Source of the DNA: Rhizobium sp. PP-CC-3A-592
GTDB lineage: Bacteria > Pseudomonadota > Alphaproteobacteria > Rhizobiales > Rhizobiaceae
Assembly: GCF_003217095.1 (NCBI RefSeq)
Contig: NZ_QJSR01000002.1
Coordinates: forward strand, 372,001 to 436,000
Direction of reading: 5' to 3'
DNA: 64,000 nucleotides
The notes beneath the pieces were generated by a model, which saw nothing but the letters and a program-made list of their open reading frames with translations, was not told where the DNA came from and made no database searches. Position 1 is the first letter of the stretch. The number at the start of each line of letters is the position of its first letter. The translations under genes and the position numbers were made by a program. Below are positions 37,083-45,062 of this stretch, in pieces.

Positions 37083-37486
37083 TGCACACGTTTCTGAACC
37101 GGCGTGACGGGGCGACAGCCGTCGAATTCGCCATCATCGCACCGGTGTTCCTTTCGATGATGTTCGGCGCGATCGTCATGGGGATCGCCATCTGGAGCAC
37201 GTCGGTGCTCAATCAGGTCGCAGCGGAGTCCGCACGGTGTCTGGCTGTGGGCGGGCTGGCCTGCACAACGTTTCCGACCGGCTGCACATCCGCTACCGAG
37301 ACGTGCTTCGTCGTGACGCTTGCAGACCAGCGCGGCCTGCCCGGGCTGGCGGCGTCCGACATCAGCATCGAACCCGACGTATCGATCGGCGCGGCGGTTT
37401 CCACGCGCGTCACGCTCACCCGCCCCTTTACACTCCTCGGCCATACCATGACGCTCTCCGGCAGTGCGTCCTATCCGAACAGTTGA
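37082..37486 (+). CDS. second TadE-like pseudopilin protein
   Basis: A 134-residue TadE-type protein. The N-terminal region GATAVEFAIIAPVFLSMMFG (about 11-30) is a clear TadE hydrophobic helix with the conserved Glu. Two cysteines (LACTTFPTGC and ETCFVV) lie in the extracytoplasmic part. It begins one base into the preceding stop codon, so the three genes are very tightly coupled. A pair of TadE-like proteins before a TadG-like one is standard for Tad minor pilin genes. Confidence 0.85.
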   Translation: MHTFLNRRDGATAVEFAIIAPVFLSMMFGAIVMGIAIWSTSVLNQVAAESARCLAVGGLACTTFPTGCTSATETCFVVTLADQRGLPGLAASDISIEPDVSIGAAVSTRVTLTRPFTLLGHTMTLSGSASYPNS

Positions 37487-37535
37487 CGGCGCGCTGCCCA
37501 GGGCATCCAAGGCGGCCGTCCAGAAAGTGTACGAC

Positions 37536-39521
37536 ATGAGGGACATTCGCAGACACGACGAGGGATCGGTGGCGATCATGTCGGTGTTCGCCATTATGGT
37601 GATCCTGATGATCTGCGCGCTCGTGCTGGAGACGTCGTCGCTCTATGTCGATAAACTTCGGGCGCAGCGGACGGCCGACATCGCGAACCTCGCCGCTGCG
37701 AATACGTTGTTGCCGATCGTCAATGGTGCGCCTACCGACACGGCGCTTGCGACGGCGAGGCAGATGGCCGTCGCGAACGGTTTTCCGTCGACCGACGTCG
37801 TGACGACAGCGACGACAGGGAGATCGGGCGTCTCCGAACTGTCGACGGAGATCCGGCACGACAGCCCACTGGCCTTCGGTCAACTGCTGACGGCAAGCCA
37901 GACGGTTACCGTCGACGGATCATCGTCGGCGAGCATCACGTCCGCGGCGCCGGAGGGCGACTGCGTCCGGTCCATGCTCGGGCCCGTGAACATCTACAAC
38001 AACGCCGTGATCGCTGGTCCCGACTGCCATATCGGGGCTGCCACCTATCTCTACGTCTGCGGCGATGCGTTCGTTTCGGCTGTAAAGGCTGTGGTTGGCT
38101 ACCCCAAGGCGTTCCAGAAAGCGTATATCTGTAAGGACGGACTGATCGATCTGCCCCTGTCGAGCTTTACGTTCAACGAGAAGAGCGTGGATCCGCTGGC
38201 GGCAGACCCCCGCATCGTCGCGATCAAGGCGCGCCTGAAGGTTATGACGAGGTGGGCCTACGGAACGAAGATTCCGGAAACGCCCCTTCAGCCGACAATA
38301 CCAACAGGCAAGAATGAGAGCTACGCCGATACCACCGTTTCGCTGTCCGCATCGCGCCCTTACGGCGCGCTGGCAATCTCCAATTCCACCGTGGCCTTCA
38401 CCGGAACAGGGTTGGCCGATCCGGATTGTCTTGCGCCGACGACGATCAGCGGAAACATGATCCTTTCGGGTATCAACCGGCTGACCTTCGGGTCCGGTTG
38501 TTATGCCATCGGCGGCTACATCCTGAACGAAGATGGCGCTTCCACCCGTTTCGATCCTCTGCCGGGTGCCCAGGTCACTTTGGCGTTCAAGCAGTATATC
38601 GACAATAGGGCCGCGAACCTCTCCTTCGGAAACATGACATTTTCGCTCCTCGGAGACGTTCGCAATGCGTATGGCGGCACGTTGACGTTCGGCGACGGAT
38701 CGTTCCGCTTCGGGGCCGGGATCATCAACGGGACCGGAACCTTGTCGTTCGGCGATGGCGCCTACTACGTGGCTGGCGGTTCGATCATCAATGGAACGGG
38801 ATCCATGACCTTCGGCAACGGGGTGTTCTACCTCTGGGGCGGATCGCTTGCCAACAGTTCCACCGGTTCCGTGACCTTTGGAAACGGAGGGTTCTATTTC
38901 TACGGGGGCACGGTGACCAATGTGAAGGGGCGCATGACCTTCGGCGACGGGCCGTTCGAATTCTCCGGAGGATCGCTGGCGCTCAATCCCGGCTCCGATA
39001 CCACCTTCGGCTTCGGCGACATGAATTTCTACGGGGGGACGGCCTATTTCCACGGAGCGAGCACGCTGATTGGGCGGGACGTCACCGGCGATGCCGTGGG
39101 CGGCTCGAGTTCGATTTTCTTCTATGGCGGGTCCTTCTCCATGAAGTCGGACCGGTTCGTTGCCGTGGGTACGACGCTCGCGTTTTACGGCGGCAGCGTC
39201 AGCCTCTATGGCGTCGGCCCCATGAACGTGACCGCGCCCACGGGCGATGCTCCTGTCTTCGGCTACAAGAACATCCTCTTCTATATCTATGGTGGGGCCT
39301 TCAGCCTCTATCAGTCCAACGTCACGGATATCCTCTCGGGGATCATCTATGTGCCCGGAACGAATATCTCGATCTATGGCAGCCAGACCGTGACCTTACC
39401 GGATAACGGCTGTTTTCAGGTCATCGGCGGGGTCGTGGATATCTACCAGAAAGCGTCGCTGACGATGCGGCCTTGCAGCGGCGGGGGGACGGTGGACCGG
39501 AAGGTGTTGCTCACACGCTAG
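37536..39521 (+). CDS. TadG-like protein with repetitive predicted beta-solenoid
   Basis: A 661-residue protein. The N-terminal TadG/pilus region EGSVAIMSVFAIMVILMICA (about 9-28), followed by LETSSLYVDKLRAQRTAD, marks a TadG-like membrane anchor. Residues 130-300 contain several cysteines (Cys143, 164, 175, 199). From about residue 315 to 595 a Gly/Phe/Tyr-rich repeat of about 21 residues recurs with core LTFGDG or MTFGNG then FYFYGG. Copies have their first Phe at about 385, 405, 426, 448, 469 and 491. This strongly suggests a beta-solenoid. It is the last gene of the PilZ-TadE-TadE operon. Confidence 0.8.
   Translation: MRDIRRHDEGSVAIMSVFAIMVILMICALVLETSSLYVDKLRAQRTADIANLAAANTLLPIVNGAPTDTALATARQMAVANGFPSTDVVTTATTGRSGVSELSTEIRHDSPLAFGQLLTASQTVTVDGSSSASITSAAPEGDCVRSMLGPVNIYNNAVIAGPDCHIGAATYLYVCGDAFVSAVKAVVGYPKAFQKAYICKDGLIDLPLSSFTFNEKSVDPLAADPRIVAIKARLKVMTRWAYGTKIPETPLQPTIPTGKNESYADTTVSLSASRPYGALAISNSTVAFTGTGLADPDCLAPTTISGNMILSGINRLTFGSGCYAIGGYILNEDGASTRFDPLPGAQVTLAFKQYIDNRAANLSFGNMTFSLLGDVRNAYGGTLTFGDGSFRFGAGIINGTGTLSFGDGAYYVAGGSIINGTGSMTFGNGVFYLWGGSLANSSTGSVTFGNGGFYFYGGTVTNVKGRMTFGDGPFEFSGGSLALNPGSDTTFGFGDMNFYGGTAYFHGASTLIGRDVTGDAVGGSSSIFFYGGSFSMKSDRFVAVGTTLAFYGGSVSLYGVGPMNVTAPTGDAPVFGYKNILFYIYGGAFSLYQSNVTDILSGIIYVPGTNISIYGSQTVTLPDNGCFQVIGGVVDIYQKASLTMRPCSGGGTVDRKVLLTR
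38613..39066 (+). repeat. tandem degenerate repeats encoding beta-solenoid
   Basis: The DNA encodes at least six imperfect copies of a motif of about 63 bases (21 codons), each beginning near TTCGG and giving FGDG or FGNG, then FYFYGG. The copies differ in codons, so it is an old, selected protein repeat rather than a recent DNA duplication. Confidence 0.65.
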
Positions 39522-39531
39522 ATCATGATGG

Positions 39532-39582
39532 AGAGCGGGATTTAAGGCGAAAACCGCGCCCACTTTTCGCCATCCCGCTCCA
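39532..39582. repeat. dispersed palindromic element, double stem
   Basis: Nested inverted repeats: outer stem GAGCGGGAT (39533-39541) with ATCCCGCTC (39572-39580), and inner stem GGCGAAAA (39546-39553) with TTTTCGCC (39564-39571). It lies between the convergent TadG-like gene and kinase gene. It resembles short palindromic mosaic elements dispersed in Rhizobiaceae intergenic DNA, and could also end transcription on either strand. The family assignment is from memory and inferred. Confidence 0.55.
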
Positions 39583-39592
39583 ATGTTCGGTC

Positions 39593-40969
39593 TCAGGCTG
39601 GAACCCGCGCGACGGCCCTCAATCCTCCGAGCGGACTGTCCGACAGGATGACGTTGCCGCCATGGCTTCTGGCGATGTCGCGTGCGATGGACAGGCCAAG
39701 GCCCGTGCCGGTGCTGTCGAGGTTGCGGGCCTCGTCCAGCCGGAAGAAGGGCTTGAACACGTCCTCGCGTGACCGCTCGGGAATGCCCGGCCCGTTGTCG
39801 TCGATGGTGACGGACAGCCACCGCTGCCCGTGCCGCGCTTCGATATGGATCGTATCGGCATAGCGATAGGCGTTGGATGCGAGATTGAGAATGAGGCGCG
39901 TGAAGGCATTGGGGCGCACCCGGACGTCGTCGTCGCCTTCGATCACGGTGGTCAGCGTCTTGCCGTGCAACTCGGCTTCGGCCGAAAGACGCGTCATGAC
40001 ATCCGTCAGCTTCAGTGTACCCACATCTTCCTCCGCCTCGCCGCGCACGAAGGCGAGGTAGCCTTCGAGCATGCTCTGCATGTCCTCGACATCCTGGTTC
40101 AGCGGCTGCAGATCAGGATGGTCGCCGGCAATGGCGAGCTGCAGCTTGAAGCGGGTGAGGATGGTGCGCAGGTCGTGGCTGACGCCCGACAGCATGGTGG
40201 TGCGTTGCTCCATCTGCCGCTCGATCCGCTCACGCATCTGGATGAAGGCGAGGCCCGCCCGGCGAACCTCCTCTGCGCCGCGCGGCGAGAAATCGTCGAT
40301 CTTCTGTCCCTTGCCGAAACTCTCGGCCGCCCGCGCCAGATGCAGGATCGGCCGGATCTGGCCGCGCAGAAACAGGATGGCGATGAGCAGGAGCACCAGC
40401 GACGCGCCGACCATCCAGACGATGAAGATATGCGTGTTGGAGGCATAGGCCGAATTGCGGCGCACGGTGACGCGCAGGATGCGGGCGCCATCGAGCTTGA
40501 TGCGGACATAGACGTTGTCCTCGCTGGAGGAGGTATCCAGCCAGAAGGGCAGTTGCGTCTCCTGCCGGATCTCGTCGGAGAGAATGCGGTTGAGGATATC
40601 GAAATAGGGCTGACGAACCGGCATCGGCAATTCGCCGCCGTTCTCCAGCGAGATGACGAGCCCGAGCTGTCGGCGTGCGATCGTCTCGATATCCGGATAG
40701 GAGGCGGGCGGCATGGTGTTGATCAGGTCGATGACCGCCGCGATATCGGAGGTCACCGCCGCCGAGAGCCGTTGCGTGACCAGCTGCCAGTGCCGCTCCA
40801 TGAAGACGAAGGCGACGATGGACTGGAGAAGCACCATGGGGATGATGACGATCAGCAGCGAGCGGGCATAGAGCCCCATCGGCAGGTGCCGGCGGAGCCA
40901 GCGAGTGAACGGGCTGCGCGGCTTTTCCCCGCGCTCCGTCTTCGTCTGGCGAACAGCCTCGATCATCAT
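39593..40969 (-). CDS. EnvZ-like sensor histidine kinase
   Basis: A 458-residue inner-membrane kinase. TM1 is at about residues 34-57 and TM2 at about 183-203, around a periplasmic domain of about 125 residues. A HAMP domain follows, then the dimerisation/His segment SGVSHDLRTILTRFKL with the phospho-acceptor His. The ATP-binding region has NLASNAYRYA, DDNGPGIP and STGTGLGLSIA. Ile replaces the usual Pro after HDLRT, as commonly seen in rhizobial EnvZ homologues. It is downstream of the OmpR-type regulator on the same strand, and they are very likely partners. Confidence 0.92.
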   Translation of the reverse strand: MMIEAVRQTKTERGEKPRSPFTRWLRRHLPMGLYARSLLIVIIPMVLLQSIVAFVFMERHWQLVTQRLSAAVTSDIAAVIDLINTMPPASYPDIETIARRQLGLVISLENGGELPMPVRQPYFDILNRILSDEIRQETQLPFWLDTSSSEDNVYVRIKLDGARILRVTVRRNSAYASNTHIFIVWMVGASLVLLLIAILFLRGQIRPILHLARAAESFGKGQKIDDFSPRGAEEVRRAGLAFIQMRERIERQMEQRTTMLSGVSHDLRTILTRFKLQLAIAGDHPDLQPLNQDVEDMQSMLEGYLAFVRGEAEEDVGTLKLTDVMTRLSAEAELHGKTLTTVIEGDDDVRVRPNAFTRLILNLASNAYRYADTIHIEARHGQRWLSVTIDDNGPGIPERSREDVFKPFFRLDEARNLDSTGTGLGLSIARDIARSHGGNVILSDSPLGGLRAVARVPA

Positions 40970-41054
40970 TATCCCTCCGGGTTTCCCGGCATGTTGACGC
41001 TACTTCAGGGCCAGTCTCTCTCCGCCGGCCGATGGTCGGCTGGGATGATACGTC

Positions 41055-41756
41055 TCAGTCCACCGCCAGCTTGTAGCCGATGCCGCGCACGGTCTGCAGC
41101 CAGACGGGGTTCGACGGGTCGTCCTCGATCTTGCGGCGCAGACGGTTGATCTGGACATCGATGGTGCGCTCGCCGACCTCGGTGTCGTCGCTCACCAGCT
41201 CGTGTCGCGGAATGGTCTCGCCGGCGCGCTGGGAGAAGAGCATCATGATCTCCTGCTCGCGGTCCGTCAGGCGGATATGGTCCGCCCCGCGGCGCAGTTC
41301 GCGCCGAACGACGGAGAAAGTGAACGGACCGAAGATGACCTGCTCCACCTTCGGCGACTGGACCGGCATGTTGCGGCGCAGGATGTTGTTGATACGCAGG
41401 ACCAGCTCGCGCGGGTCGAAGGGTTTTGGCAGGTAGTCGTCGGCGCCGGCTTCCAATCCCTCGACACGGGCATTGGTCTCGGCAAGGGCCGTCAGCATGA
41501 TGATCGGCACGGTCTTGAGGCGGCGCAGGCTCTGGGTGAGCGAAATTCCCGTTTCGCCCGGCATCATGACATCGACGATGAGGAGGTCGAAGTCGATACC
41601 CTGGAGACGGCGGCGAGCCTCGTCGGCATCGGCCGCCGTCGTGACGCGAAAGCCCTGCTCGACCAGATAGCGGTTGAGAAGGTCGCGAATGCGGCGGTCG
41701 TCATCGACGATCAGGAGATGCGGCGCGTCGTCTGGGAGGGAGAAGGGTTTCGTCAT
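41055..41756 (-). CDS. petR: OmpR-type response regulator (PetR-like)
   Basis: A 233-residue winged-helix response regulator. The receiver has acidic DDD at about residues 18-20, the phospho-accepting Asp in LLIVDVMMPG, Thr in TALAE and Lys in LPKPFDP. The C-terminal winged helix includes RLTDREQEIMMLF and VWLQTVRGIGYKLAVD. It is preceded by a MarR gene and followed by an EnvZ-like kinase. The MarR plus OmpR pair matches PetP-PetR of Rhodobacter capsulatus, hence the symbol; the target genes are not known. Confidence 0.9.
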   Translation of the reverse strand: MTKPFSLPDDAPHLLIVDDDRRIRDLLNRYLVEQGFRVTTAADADEARRRLQGIDFDLLIVDVMMPGETGISLTQSLRRLKTVPIIMLTALAETNARVEGLEAGADDYLPKPFDPRELVLRINNILRRNMPVQSPKVEQVIFGPFTFSVVRRELRRGADHIRLTDREQEIMMLFSQRAGETIPRHELVSDDTEVGERTIDVQINRLRRKIEDDPSNPVWLQTVRGIGYKLAVD

Positions 41757-41852
41757 CGTCGTCGCTCTCTGGAGCCTCTCCGGTCAACTCCGGCTCCCTG
41801 TTTTCAACGCTGTGCCCGACAGCGAAACCATCAGGCTTTACCTGAAAATGTT

Positions 41853-42353
41853 CTAGACGGGCCCTGTCTTCATACTGGCGAGAAAGCGGCGAACGACATC
41901 GCGGCCGCCGGGTCCGACCTTTGCCAGGGCATCGGCTATGCGCTTCGACTGTGGCTCGGCCAAGGCCTTGGCCAGCGCCTTGCCCTCGCGCGTCGTGTAG
42001 AGCATGCGCTGGCGCCGGTCTTCCGGGCCTGCGACCTGATGGATATAGCCGCCATCGATCAGCTGCTTCAGCACGCGCGCCAGGCTCTGCTTGGTGATCT
42101 TCAGCGTCTCCAGCAGGTCGGCCACCGTCATGCCGGGCTCGCGATCGACGAAGTGCAGCACGCGATGATGTGCCCGGCCGAAGCCGCGCTTTTCCAGAAT
42201 GACATCGGGGTCGGAGGTGAAGTCACGATAGGCGAAGAAGAAAAGCTCGATCAGCTCGTAATCGAGGCCGTTACGCTCGGCAGAAGTCGGCTCGGCAGGG
42301 CGCATCTTCTCCGCGGGGGTAACGTGTTCAGCCAAAGGTGTCTGTTCTGCCAA
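41853..42353 (-). CDS. petP: MarR-family regulator (PetP-like)
   Basis: A protein of about 166 residues with a MarR winged helix: RVLHFVDREPGMTVADLLE, TKQSLARVLKQLIDGGYI and the wing GPEDRRQRMLYTTREG. It is upstream of the OmpR-type regulator, the petP-petR arrangement. The start is unsure. A TTG at 42353 with AGGCA just upstream gives a sensible N-terminus (LAEQTPLAEHVTP), and the frame extends to an ATG at 42425. A ligand cannot be told from sequence. Confidence 0.85.
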   Translation of the reverse strand: MAEQTPLAEHVTPAEKMRPAEPTSAERNGLDYELIELFFFAYRDFTSDPDVILEKRGFGRAHHRVLHFVDREPGMTVADLLETLKITKQSLARVLKQLIDGGYIHQVAGPEDRRQRMLYTTREGKALAKALAEPQSKRIADALAKVGPGGRDVVRRFLASMKTGPV

Positions 42354-42598
42354 ATGCCTGTGTCCTGCGGATCTGTGGTCCCGTACGAGGGGATCGCCAT
42401 CGCCTCGCTCCAGAAGCGCGGCCACGACGTTGTGCTCTTTCTACCGTTTGCACAGGCGCTCTGCCAGCAGGAAAGCGTGTTTGTTGCCGCTTTGCAACAG
42501 CGTCTTTCGACCATCTTGAAATAGCCGCACTTGGTGGCGGAGAGCTGGAACCTTTGCCTCGGAACTGCATTGCGGGGTCAGACACAAGGACCCGTGCC

Positions 42599-42775
42599 AT
42601 GCAGCCCGAAACAACCGCTCCCATCTCCTCGACCGCCGAACAGCTTCGCCCGGTCGTCATCACCGTCGTTCTCGCCAAGATCGCCGTCTTCGCCCTGCTG
42701 ATGACCACGATCAACTACCCCGTGCTGCCGACCTTGAGCACCGGCGACACCCTCGAAATCGCAGCCGTCCGCTAA
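42599..42775 (+). CDS. small single-helix membrane protein, unknown
   Basis: A 58-residue protein with one predicted membrane helix (VVITVVLAKIAVFALLMTTI, about residues 19-38) between a polar N-tail and a short C-tail ending TLEIAAVR. The ATG at 42599 follows AAGGACCCGTGCC. It is in the gap between the MarR gene and the MBL-fold hydrolase gene. No family recognised; coding status rests on the ribosome binding site and hydrophobicity. Confidence 0.5.
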   Translation: MQPETTAPISSTAEQLRPVVITVVLAKIAVFALLMTTINYPVLPTLSTGDTLEIAAVR

Positions 42776-42941
42776 GCTGACGACGCGATAAACGGCGGGC
42801 GATGCGTCGTTCAGCCCGATTGCCTGTTTCCCCGCAGCGACGTTGCGCCTATATCGGCTGCGCGTCGCAACCTTGCCGGCAAGGGAGCGTTGTTTGGTTG
42901 ATTGGCAGTCCCCCGCGGGCTAGCCACAGGCGAGGGTTCTC

Positions 42942-43583
42942 ATGCTTCAGGCAGGCATCATTCCGGTTACGCATTTCCAGCAGAACTGCACCATTCTTTT
43001 CGATAGCGAAACCAAGGAAGGTGTGGTCGTTGATCCCGGTGGCGATGTCGATGTGATCCTTCAGACGGTGCGGGAGAATGGTATCGACCTCAAGGCCATC
43101 TGGCTGACGCACGGGCATATCGACCATGCCGGCGGCGCCAAGGAGCTGAAAGAGGCGACCGGTCTCGAGATCATCGGGCCGCACGAGGACGACAGGCCGC
43201 TTCTGGAAAAACTGGAAGCGCAGGCAGAGCGCTTCGGCCTGACGATGAAGGTGGAGAACGTGCTGCCGGATCGGTGGCTATCCGATGGGGATACGGTGTC
43301 GTTCGGAACCCATGTCTTCGACGTCCTGCACTGCCCCGGTCACGCGCCCGGCCATGTCGTCTATGTCAATCAGGTCCAGCGCTTCGCCCATGTCGGCGAC
43401 GTGCTGTTCCGCGGCTCCATCGGACGGACGGATTTGCCGGGCGGGGATCACCAGCAGTTGCTCGATTCGATCCGCACCAAGATCCTGCCGCTCGGCGATG
43501 ATTTCGGCTTCATCTGCGGCCATGGGCCCGGTGGGCAGATCGGCGAGGAGCGCCGCACGAATCCCTTTCTCCGCGGGCTTTGA
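42942..43583 (+). CDS. MBL-fold hydrolase (glyoxalase II-like)
   Basis: A 213-residue metallo-beta-lactamase-fold protein. The zinc signature is THGHIDHAGG (HxHxDH, about residues 57-66). The second histidine CPGHAPGHVV, the bridging Asp in HVGDVLFRGSIGRTDLPGG and the last His in CGHGPGGQIGEE complete the site. It resembles the YcbL type, a short glyoxalase II-like thioesterase. The substrate is not determined. ATG at 42942. A strong terminator follows. Confidence 0.88.
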   Translation: MLQAGIIPVTHFQQNCTILFDSETKEGVVVDPGGDVDVILQTVRENGIDLKAIWLTHGHIDHAGGAKELKEATGLEIIGPHEDDRPLLEKLEAQAERFGLTMKVENVLPDRWLSDGDTVSFGTHVFDVLHCPGHAPGHVVYVNQVQRFAHVGDVLFRGSIGRTDLPGGDHQQLLDSIRTKILPLGDDFGFICGHGPGGQIGEERRTNPFLRGL

Positions 43584-43608
43584 CGGCGCGTCATTTACCT
43601 CCTGATAC

Positions 43609-43646
43609 AAAGAAGGCCACGCTTCCGGGAAGCGTGGCCTTCTTTA
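43609..43646. terminator. bidirectional terminator
   Basis: A 16-base-pair inverted repeat (AAAGAAGGCCACGCTT with AAGCGTGGCCTTCTTT) between the convergent MBL hydrolase and BA14K genes. Both ends have A/T runs, so it can serve either strand. Confidence 0.85.
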
Positions 43647-43667
43647 TGTAAGTATTACGCGGGCTGA

Positions 43668-44090
43668 TCAGCCGGCGTTGCAGAAGTAGGAGCGACCGTC
43701 ATATCCGACGAAGGTGCCGGTGCGGGAGTCGAACGAGCGGTAGCGGTTCGAGCAGTAGCGGTACCAGGACGGGGACCAGGGCTCCAGCGAGCCGTAATTG
43801 TTGACGACCACAGGGCGCGGACGGCGATAGACCGGGGCCGGTTCGTAATAGTCGTCGGCCGGCGGGTCGATGTAGACGCGTTCTTCGTTGCGGTAGCGCG
43901 GTGCGCCGGCAATGGCGCCGCCGACGATCAGGCCGGTGGCAAGGCCGACGGCACCGAGCGCCAGGCCGTCATTGCCGCGATGATGATGGCGACGATACCG
44001 CCAGTCGTCCGCATGCGCCGGCGTCATGCTCGGCAGCACTGCAGAGAGCGAGGCGATGGTAAGAACGGCAGCTTTGACCAAGGTTCTCAT
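43668..44090 (-). CDS. BA14K family secreted protein
   Basis: A 140-residue exported protein of the BA14K family. A signal peptide (LTIASLSAVLPSMTPAHA) is followed by an Arg/His-rich segment, a hydrophobic glycine-rich helix (LALGAVGLATGLIVGGAIAG) and a Pro/Tyr-rich linker. The C-terminal domain is the BA14K signature RYCSNRYRSFDSRTGTFVGY and SYFCNAG with two Cys that probably form a disulfide. The Brucella namesake is an immunoreactive lectin-like protein. The rhizobial role is unknown. Confidence 0.88.
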   Translation of the reverse strand: MRTLVKAAVLTIASLSAVLPSMTPAHADDWRYRRHHHRGNDGLALGAVGLATGLIVGGAIAGAPRYRNEERVYIDPPADDYYEPAPVYRRPRPVVVNNYGSLEPWSPSWYRYCSNRYRSFDSRTGTFVGYDGRSYFCNAG

Positions 44091-44318
44091 AGCGTTGATC
44101 CTGTCTCACGGGACGAAACGGCTCGTCCCTTACGATGACACCAATTTAGGTGGGTCAAACTGAATGCAAGGTGAACGGTTCATTTTCGTGGCCGTCGGTG
44201 AAAAGCTCGGGCTTTTCCGGCGCGAAAGCGGTAAACGCCGCTTCCTCTCAAGCGCAGAGGTACAACACAATCGACAGCGAGCCGGTCGGACCGCTTATGC
44301 CTGTCGGAGGCGACGCAA

Positions 44319-44343
44319 AAACCCGGCGCTGAAGCCGGGTTTC
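44319..44343 (-). terminator. terminator after cold-shock gene
   Basis: Inverted repeat AAACCCGGC (44319-44327) with GCCGGGTTT (44334-44342); on the minus strand it is followed by TTGCG with a T run. It is 28 bases after the stop of the cold-shock gene. Confidence 0.75.
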
Positions 44344-44370
44344 CGTCATCGTCTGCGAGGGGCTGACGTC

Positions 44371-44586
44371 TCAGCCGGAGACGTTGAGGTTGACGGCCTT
44401 CGGACCCTTGCCGCGGCGGTCCGGCTCGGTGTCGTAGCTGACCTTCTGGTTTTCGGTCAGGTCATTGAGACCGGAAGCCTGTACGGCGGAGATGTGGACG
44501 AAGATGTCCGCGCCGCCATTGTCAGGCTTGATGAAGCCGAAGCCCTTGTCGGTGTTGAAGAATTTTACAATGCCAGTTTCGGCCAT
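44371..44586 (-). CDS. cold-shock protein (CspA family)
   Basis: A 71-residue single OB-fold protein that binds single-stranded RNA and DNA. RNP1 is KGFGFI (about residues 14-19) and RNP2 is DIFVH (about 27-31), both intact. Rhizobia carry several such paralogues, so I do not assign a letter. The ATG at 44586 has AAAAAGGACCTGACGT upstream. A long non-coding region precedes it, as expected for a csp gene with a regulatory 5' leader. Confidence 0.95.
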   Translation of the reverse strand: MAETGIVKFFNTDKGFGFIKPDNGGADIFVHISAVQASGLNDLTENQKVSYDTEPDRRGKGPKAVNLNVSG

Positions 44587-45062
44587 ACGTCAGGTCCTTT
44601 TTCCTCTGCCCAGATGCGGCGGGCAGCATTGCGAATGTGCCCATGGGGCGAGTGGCAGGCATGTCTCGACTGTGAGGAAAGGTCCCGTCATTCATGTCCC
44701 GTACCGGACCTACCGCCCCGACACTGGCCACCCGGAGAATTTTTGCGTCCCCGGTGCGCATTTATTCTTAAGGTCTTCCCGTGTTCGCAGATTGCCCGAA
44801 CGCATTAAACTTGATGCGTTTATTTTCAATTGGCAAGCAAAAGTTTATTGAAACAAGTCAGTCATTTGCGTTTGTCTAAAATCGGCGCAGCTGCCGATAA
44901 ACCTCGCTTTTACCTCCTGTATTGCAAGCTGTTGAAAAGATTTTCGTTTGAGCGCGGTCTGGTCAAAAAACAGGCTGAATGCGACGCGGGATGTCGTCCT
45001 CGTACATCTGCCTTGCAGGGCTGCCGCCGCATCGCACAGGCGCTTAAAGTTGTAAGATCGAG
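44587..45062. other. long non-coding region upstream of cold-shock gene
   Basis: About 475 bases without a supported gene. The part near 44760-44970 is much A/T-richer than its surroundings. It contains a small inverted repeat (ACGCAT with ATGCGT, 44800-44819). On the minus strand this would be the promoter and 5' leader of the cold-shock gene, and the long leader of csp mRNAs often folds as a thermosensor. I cannot place the promoter or prove structure. Confidence 0.45.
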
